In this document: positions 61,290 to 64,000 of the stretch, piece by piece
How positions within the stretch are numbered: position 1 is the first letter of the stretch
How the letters are laid out: the number at the start of each line of letters is the position of its first letter
Assembly: GCA_963556495.2 (NCBI GenBank)
Contig: OY747703.1
Span: 26,183,796-26,247,795 of the forward strand
DNA: 64,000 bases
From: Valencia hispanica
Taxonomy: Eukaryota; Chordata; Actinopteri; Cyprinodontiformes; Valenciidae
Direction: 5' to 3'
Made by a program: the position numbers and the translations under genes
The notes under the pieces: model-generated
What the model was told of the DNA's origin: nothing
The model's input: the letters and a program-made list of their open reading frames with translations, nothing else
Databases searched by the model: none

Positions 61290-62530
61290 TCTTATGCTTT
61301 GCAACGTCTTACAACATTTTCACAATTTATTGTTACAACCACAAGTGTTAGGTCAAGCTTTTTCAAATGTCAACAATCTCAATTGGACTTTGACTGGCGC
61401 ATTGTAACACATAATATGGTTTGATCCTTCAGAACCTCTGTGCCAGCTACTGCGATCTTCAGGCTTGATCTCCAGATTCTCCTCCTTAGATGTTGTGGTG
61501 ACCATGCAGGACTTCATTGCTGGATTTAGCAACCTCTAGATTGTTCCCCAGAATTTCAACTTTGATCCAGCCACCTTAGGGTGGCATGTGGCAAACGGCA
61601 GACACTTCTTATGTCTTTCTTTCAACACCAACTGATTAATGTTTCCTTGCTACTCTTTCACAAAGGCCAGATTCGTTGAGTCCAAAACTAATAGTCATCC
61701 TGTTGACACACTTTCCACCTGAGCTCAGAATCTCTGCAGCTCTACTAGAGTTGCCATGGACCACATTGCACTCCTCTGGTTAATACTGTCCTAGTCTGAC
61801 GTGTAAGTTTAGGTGAATGGCTTTGGAAGGTTTGCAGTTGCAGTGGATGGATTGAGCAGTGCTCCATGAGACGTATAAAGCCTGGAATATAGTATAATCT
61901 AACCCTGCTTTGAACCTTTCCACTTCCTTCTCCCTGTCTGATGTGTCCCTTGGTCTTCATGATGCTCTTTCCATCCATCCATCCATTTTCTGTACCCATC
62001 ATTCCTTTGCAGGGTTGCAGGGGGGCTGGTGCCTATCTCCAGCTGTCATGGGGGGCCAGAGGCGGGGTACACCCTGGACGGGTCGCCAGTCCATCGCAGG
62101 GCAACACAGAGACATACAGGACAAACAACCATGCACACACACACACTCACACCTTAAGGCAATTTAGAGACCAATTCACCTAACAGTCATGTTTTTGGAC
62201 TGTGGGAGGAAGCCAGAGTACCCGGAGAGAACTCACTTATGCACAGGGAGAACATGCAGAAAGACCCCAGGCCGGGATTTGAACCCAGGACCTTCTTTTT
62301 GCAAGGCAACAGTGCTATCAACTGCGCCACTCATGATGCTCTTTTTTTATTAATATCATAAGAAGATGTTTTGCTAATCAGATATATTCAGAACAATGTG
62401 ATGCATTGGGTTTTTCAGGCAAATCAGTAAAGCAGGCTAAATTAAAATGGGCAACACATTTTTTGATTTCAATTTGCGAAAAAAATGTTAATGTAAAAAA
62501 AAATGTGAAAACAAGAATGATATGAAAAAT
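61290..62530 (-). mobile_element. Decayed Tc1-like copy split by a SINE
   Basis: From about 61290 the plus strand reads like the antisense of a Tc1 transposase (stretches around GCAAACGGCAGACACTTCTT, CACCTGAGCTCAGAATCTCT and GGATTGAGCAGTGCTCCATG) with many changes. It is broken at 61970 by a SINE and seems to resume at 62345-62530 as the 5' flank of the transposase gene. No usable terminal repeats remain. Confidence 0.75.
61971..62331 (-). mobile_element. tRNA-derived SINE with 13-bp target duplication
   Basis: The body is flanked by a perfect duplication CATGATGCTCTTT (61958-61970 and 62332-62344). On the minus strand it begins with a tRNA-like head: an A-box-like GTGGCGCAGTTGATAGC and a B-box-like GGTTCAAATCC, the internal promoter of RNA polymerase III. 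The conserved fish SINE body follows, then a GGATGGATGG tail at the plus-strand left edge. This family is very common in teleosts. Confidence 0.9.
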
Positions 62531-63594
62531 ATTAATCCATTTATTAATGCTTTCCTTCAAATGTTTAAATTGTAATCTTGGCCAGGCTGGAGTTTGTTCT
62601 CAACCTTCAGTTTATGCCCTCTTGAGCTAGAGGGAACATTTTTGAATGTCTTTTGGTCTCATGTCATGGTGTTAGCGTGGCCTTGGAGTTATGCTGAACA
62701 AACCAACAGGCCTGTCATTGCATTGATGGATATTATTGAAGAGGTTCACGCAATGCTTAACTCTGGCACTCAGCAGTGCTACCATCTGATTGACAACCTG
62801 TTATACAAAAAAGCTGATAGAACACAGGAACAACTGGGCCCCATGTGATACCTGGAGATGCAAACATCTTCTCTGTATTACTGTTAAATATATTCAAACG
62901 TTTGATTCATTAAAGTTGTACATTCACATATTTGTTGGATAATTAAACTGGTATTATGTAAGCAGTATTTAAATATTGAATCACCTATTCTTTCTGTGTG
63001 TGGCTCTTCCTGCAAAAAGTTTGATGTAATAAGACTTTTATGTCTGTTTTTGTATAACAGTTGCCAAAAGACTGACGTGTATAATCAATATTTCTTTTTC
63101 AATATATGAGGACATAGAAAACATTGAGCATAAAGTGTGTCCCACTAACATATAGAAAATAAATACGTTCTACACTGATCAACCTTCCTAGAAGACTGAC
63201 CTTGGTTTGTGTTTTTCTCTTTGTTCAAAGCAGTTGGTAGATGTCACTGCATGACAGACCATAAATCAGAGATTCCAGCTGAAATTATGTCAGCCCTTTA
63301 CATCATGTGTTGTCACCTCACGCTATGAAGACATGTGGGCATGTGGTCGGTCTCACAGCTACACTCACTCCTCAGACTCTTTTTCCAAGGGTTAACTAGT
63401 CACAAAGATATGCAGTGTGTGTGTCTTATAGCACAAACCAGTAAGTTAGGAATCAATCTTCTCAGCTGAGCCTCTGTAGTGACGTAAAGCATATAGTATG
63501 GGTATTTTAATCTGAACATGCTAAAGAAGAGAAGCTAGAACAGGAGTATATTCAGTTTGTTCCATGTCAAAACAAGTGTATGTTTTTTTTTCAT
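62531..63594. other. Non-coding; one unassigned 84-codon frame
   Basis: A plus-strand frame at 62594-62848 ends NLLYKKADRTQEQLGPM. No domain is recognised and no clear splice sites bound it. Its nature is unknown and it may be chance. The remaining DNA is AT-rich without recognised repeats. Confidence 0.35.
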
Positions 63595-63695
63595 ACAATT
63601 CAACCCATTTTATTAAGATTTTATGTGACAAATCAACACAAAGATTTGGATAATTGTAAAGTGTAAGGAAGACATGAATGTGCTTTTAACAGAAG
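63595..63695. mobile_element. Tc1 terminal-repeat remnant
   Basis: The stretch with TTTTATTAAGATTTTATGTG, ACAAATCAACACAAAG and ATAATTGTAAAGTG matches the inner part of a common Tc1 inverted repeat. Neither the outer end nor a transposase is attached. Confidence 0.55.
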
Positions 63696-63860
63696 TGGGA
63701 CCAAGTCAACGTTTTGCAAATCTCAAGTAAGTCTCAAGTCGTTTTCCTCAAGTCAAGTCCCAAGTCTGACACTTTGAATTTCAAGTAATTTTTTTTACAA
63801 CAATGTTACGATTATAAGTTCAATATAAACATAGACCATGTGTTTTTTTTAATCTGTATT
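63690..63860. repeat. Degenerate AAGTC-rich repeat
   Basis: Repeated CAAGTC / CTCAAGT words (CAAGTCAACG, CTCAAGTAAGTCTCAAGTCG, CCTCAAGTCAAGTCCCAAGT) over about 100 bp. This is a widespread teleost repeat, probably the subterminal part of a DNA element whose remainder lies beyond the window or in the adjoining AT-rich DNA. Confidence 0.65.
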
Positions 63861-64000
63861 TAAAAAACTAATCTGGTTAATTTGATTGGCTGTGCTGCAG
63901 ATCTCGCACGCATACAGTGAGAAAGACAGTCTCTGTTTATGGATATGGGAGGAGTGAAATAACTTTAGTGTGGAATTATGAAATAATACATATTTTAAAT

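Noticed and set aside
62260..62331. tRNA gene on the minus strand
   Set aside because: A- and B-box-like words are present, but the tRNA fold is not complete and the sequence continues into a SINE body flanked by a target duplication.

Overview
The window looks like a stretch of ray-finned fish (teleost) nuclear genome. The evidence is two vertebrate genes with introns, an AT-rich background, and many Tc1-like, SINE, L2/CR1-like LINE, hAT and MITE copies of the kinds common in teleosts. The species cannot be told from the sequence. Two host genes can be rebuilt exon by exon, both on the minus strand: rps15a (ribosomal protein uS8; five exons, 130 codons, about 19.63-31.44 kb) and a notum gene (Wnt-inactivating carboxylesterase; eleven coding exons, 506 codons, 44.43-56.31 kb). 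All exon phases agree and both coding totals divide by three.

Layout. 1-19.6 kb: no convincing host exon. It holds a 5'-truncated LINE end, simple repeats, a nested MITE pair (9.4-10.3 kb), a broken 1.6-kb Tc1 element (14.15-15.74 kb) and a few GC-richer islands that may be conserved non-coding DNA. 19.6-31.4 kb: rps15a, whose fourth intron is 10.25 kb and packed with DNA transposons. 31.7-43.0 kb: the most interesting region. Related terminal sequences at about 31.73 kb and 43.00 kb appear to bracket one large DNA transposon. It carries a truncated transposase-like gene (37.19-38.10 kb) and a six-exon gene for a 280-residue DUF4806 protein (38.20-42.62 kb) with an open frame and GT-AG introns throughout. 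An L2/CR1-like LINE (32.46-35.66 kb), an array of inverted ~130-bp repeats (35.83-36.66 kb), a second LINE fragment and a MITE lie inside it.

44.4-56.3 kb: notum, with a 6.5-kb eighth intron holding a Tc1 element split by another insertion, a SINE, a LINE reverse transcriptase fragment and a perfect 34-bp hairpin. 56.3-64 kb: upstream of notum, with two perfect hairpins near 58.9 kb, a Sleeping-Beauty-like fossil (60.02-61.26 kb), a decayed Tc1 copy split by a tRNA-derived SINE, and a degenerate AAGTC-rich repeat.

The two host genes have no evident functional link: one is a housekeeping ribosomal gene, the other a secreted Wnt antagonist. Most of the rest is mobile DNA at different stages of decay, from near-intact (25.96-27.57 kb) to barely recognisable. 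Family names are from memory of sequence features; no database search was possible.
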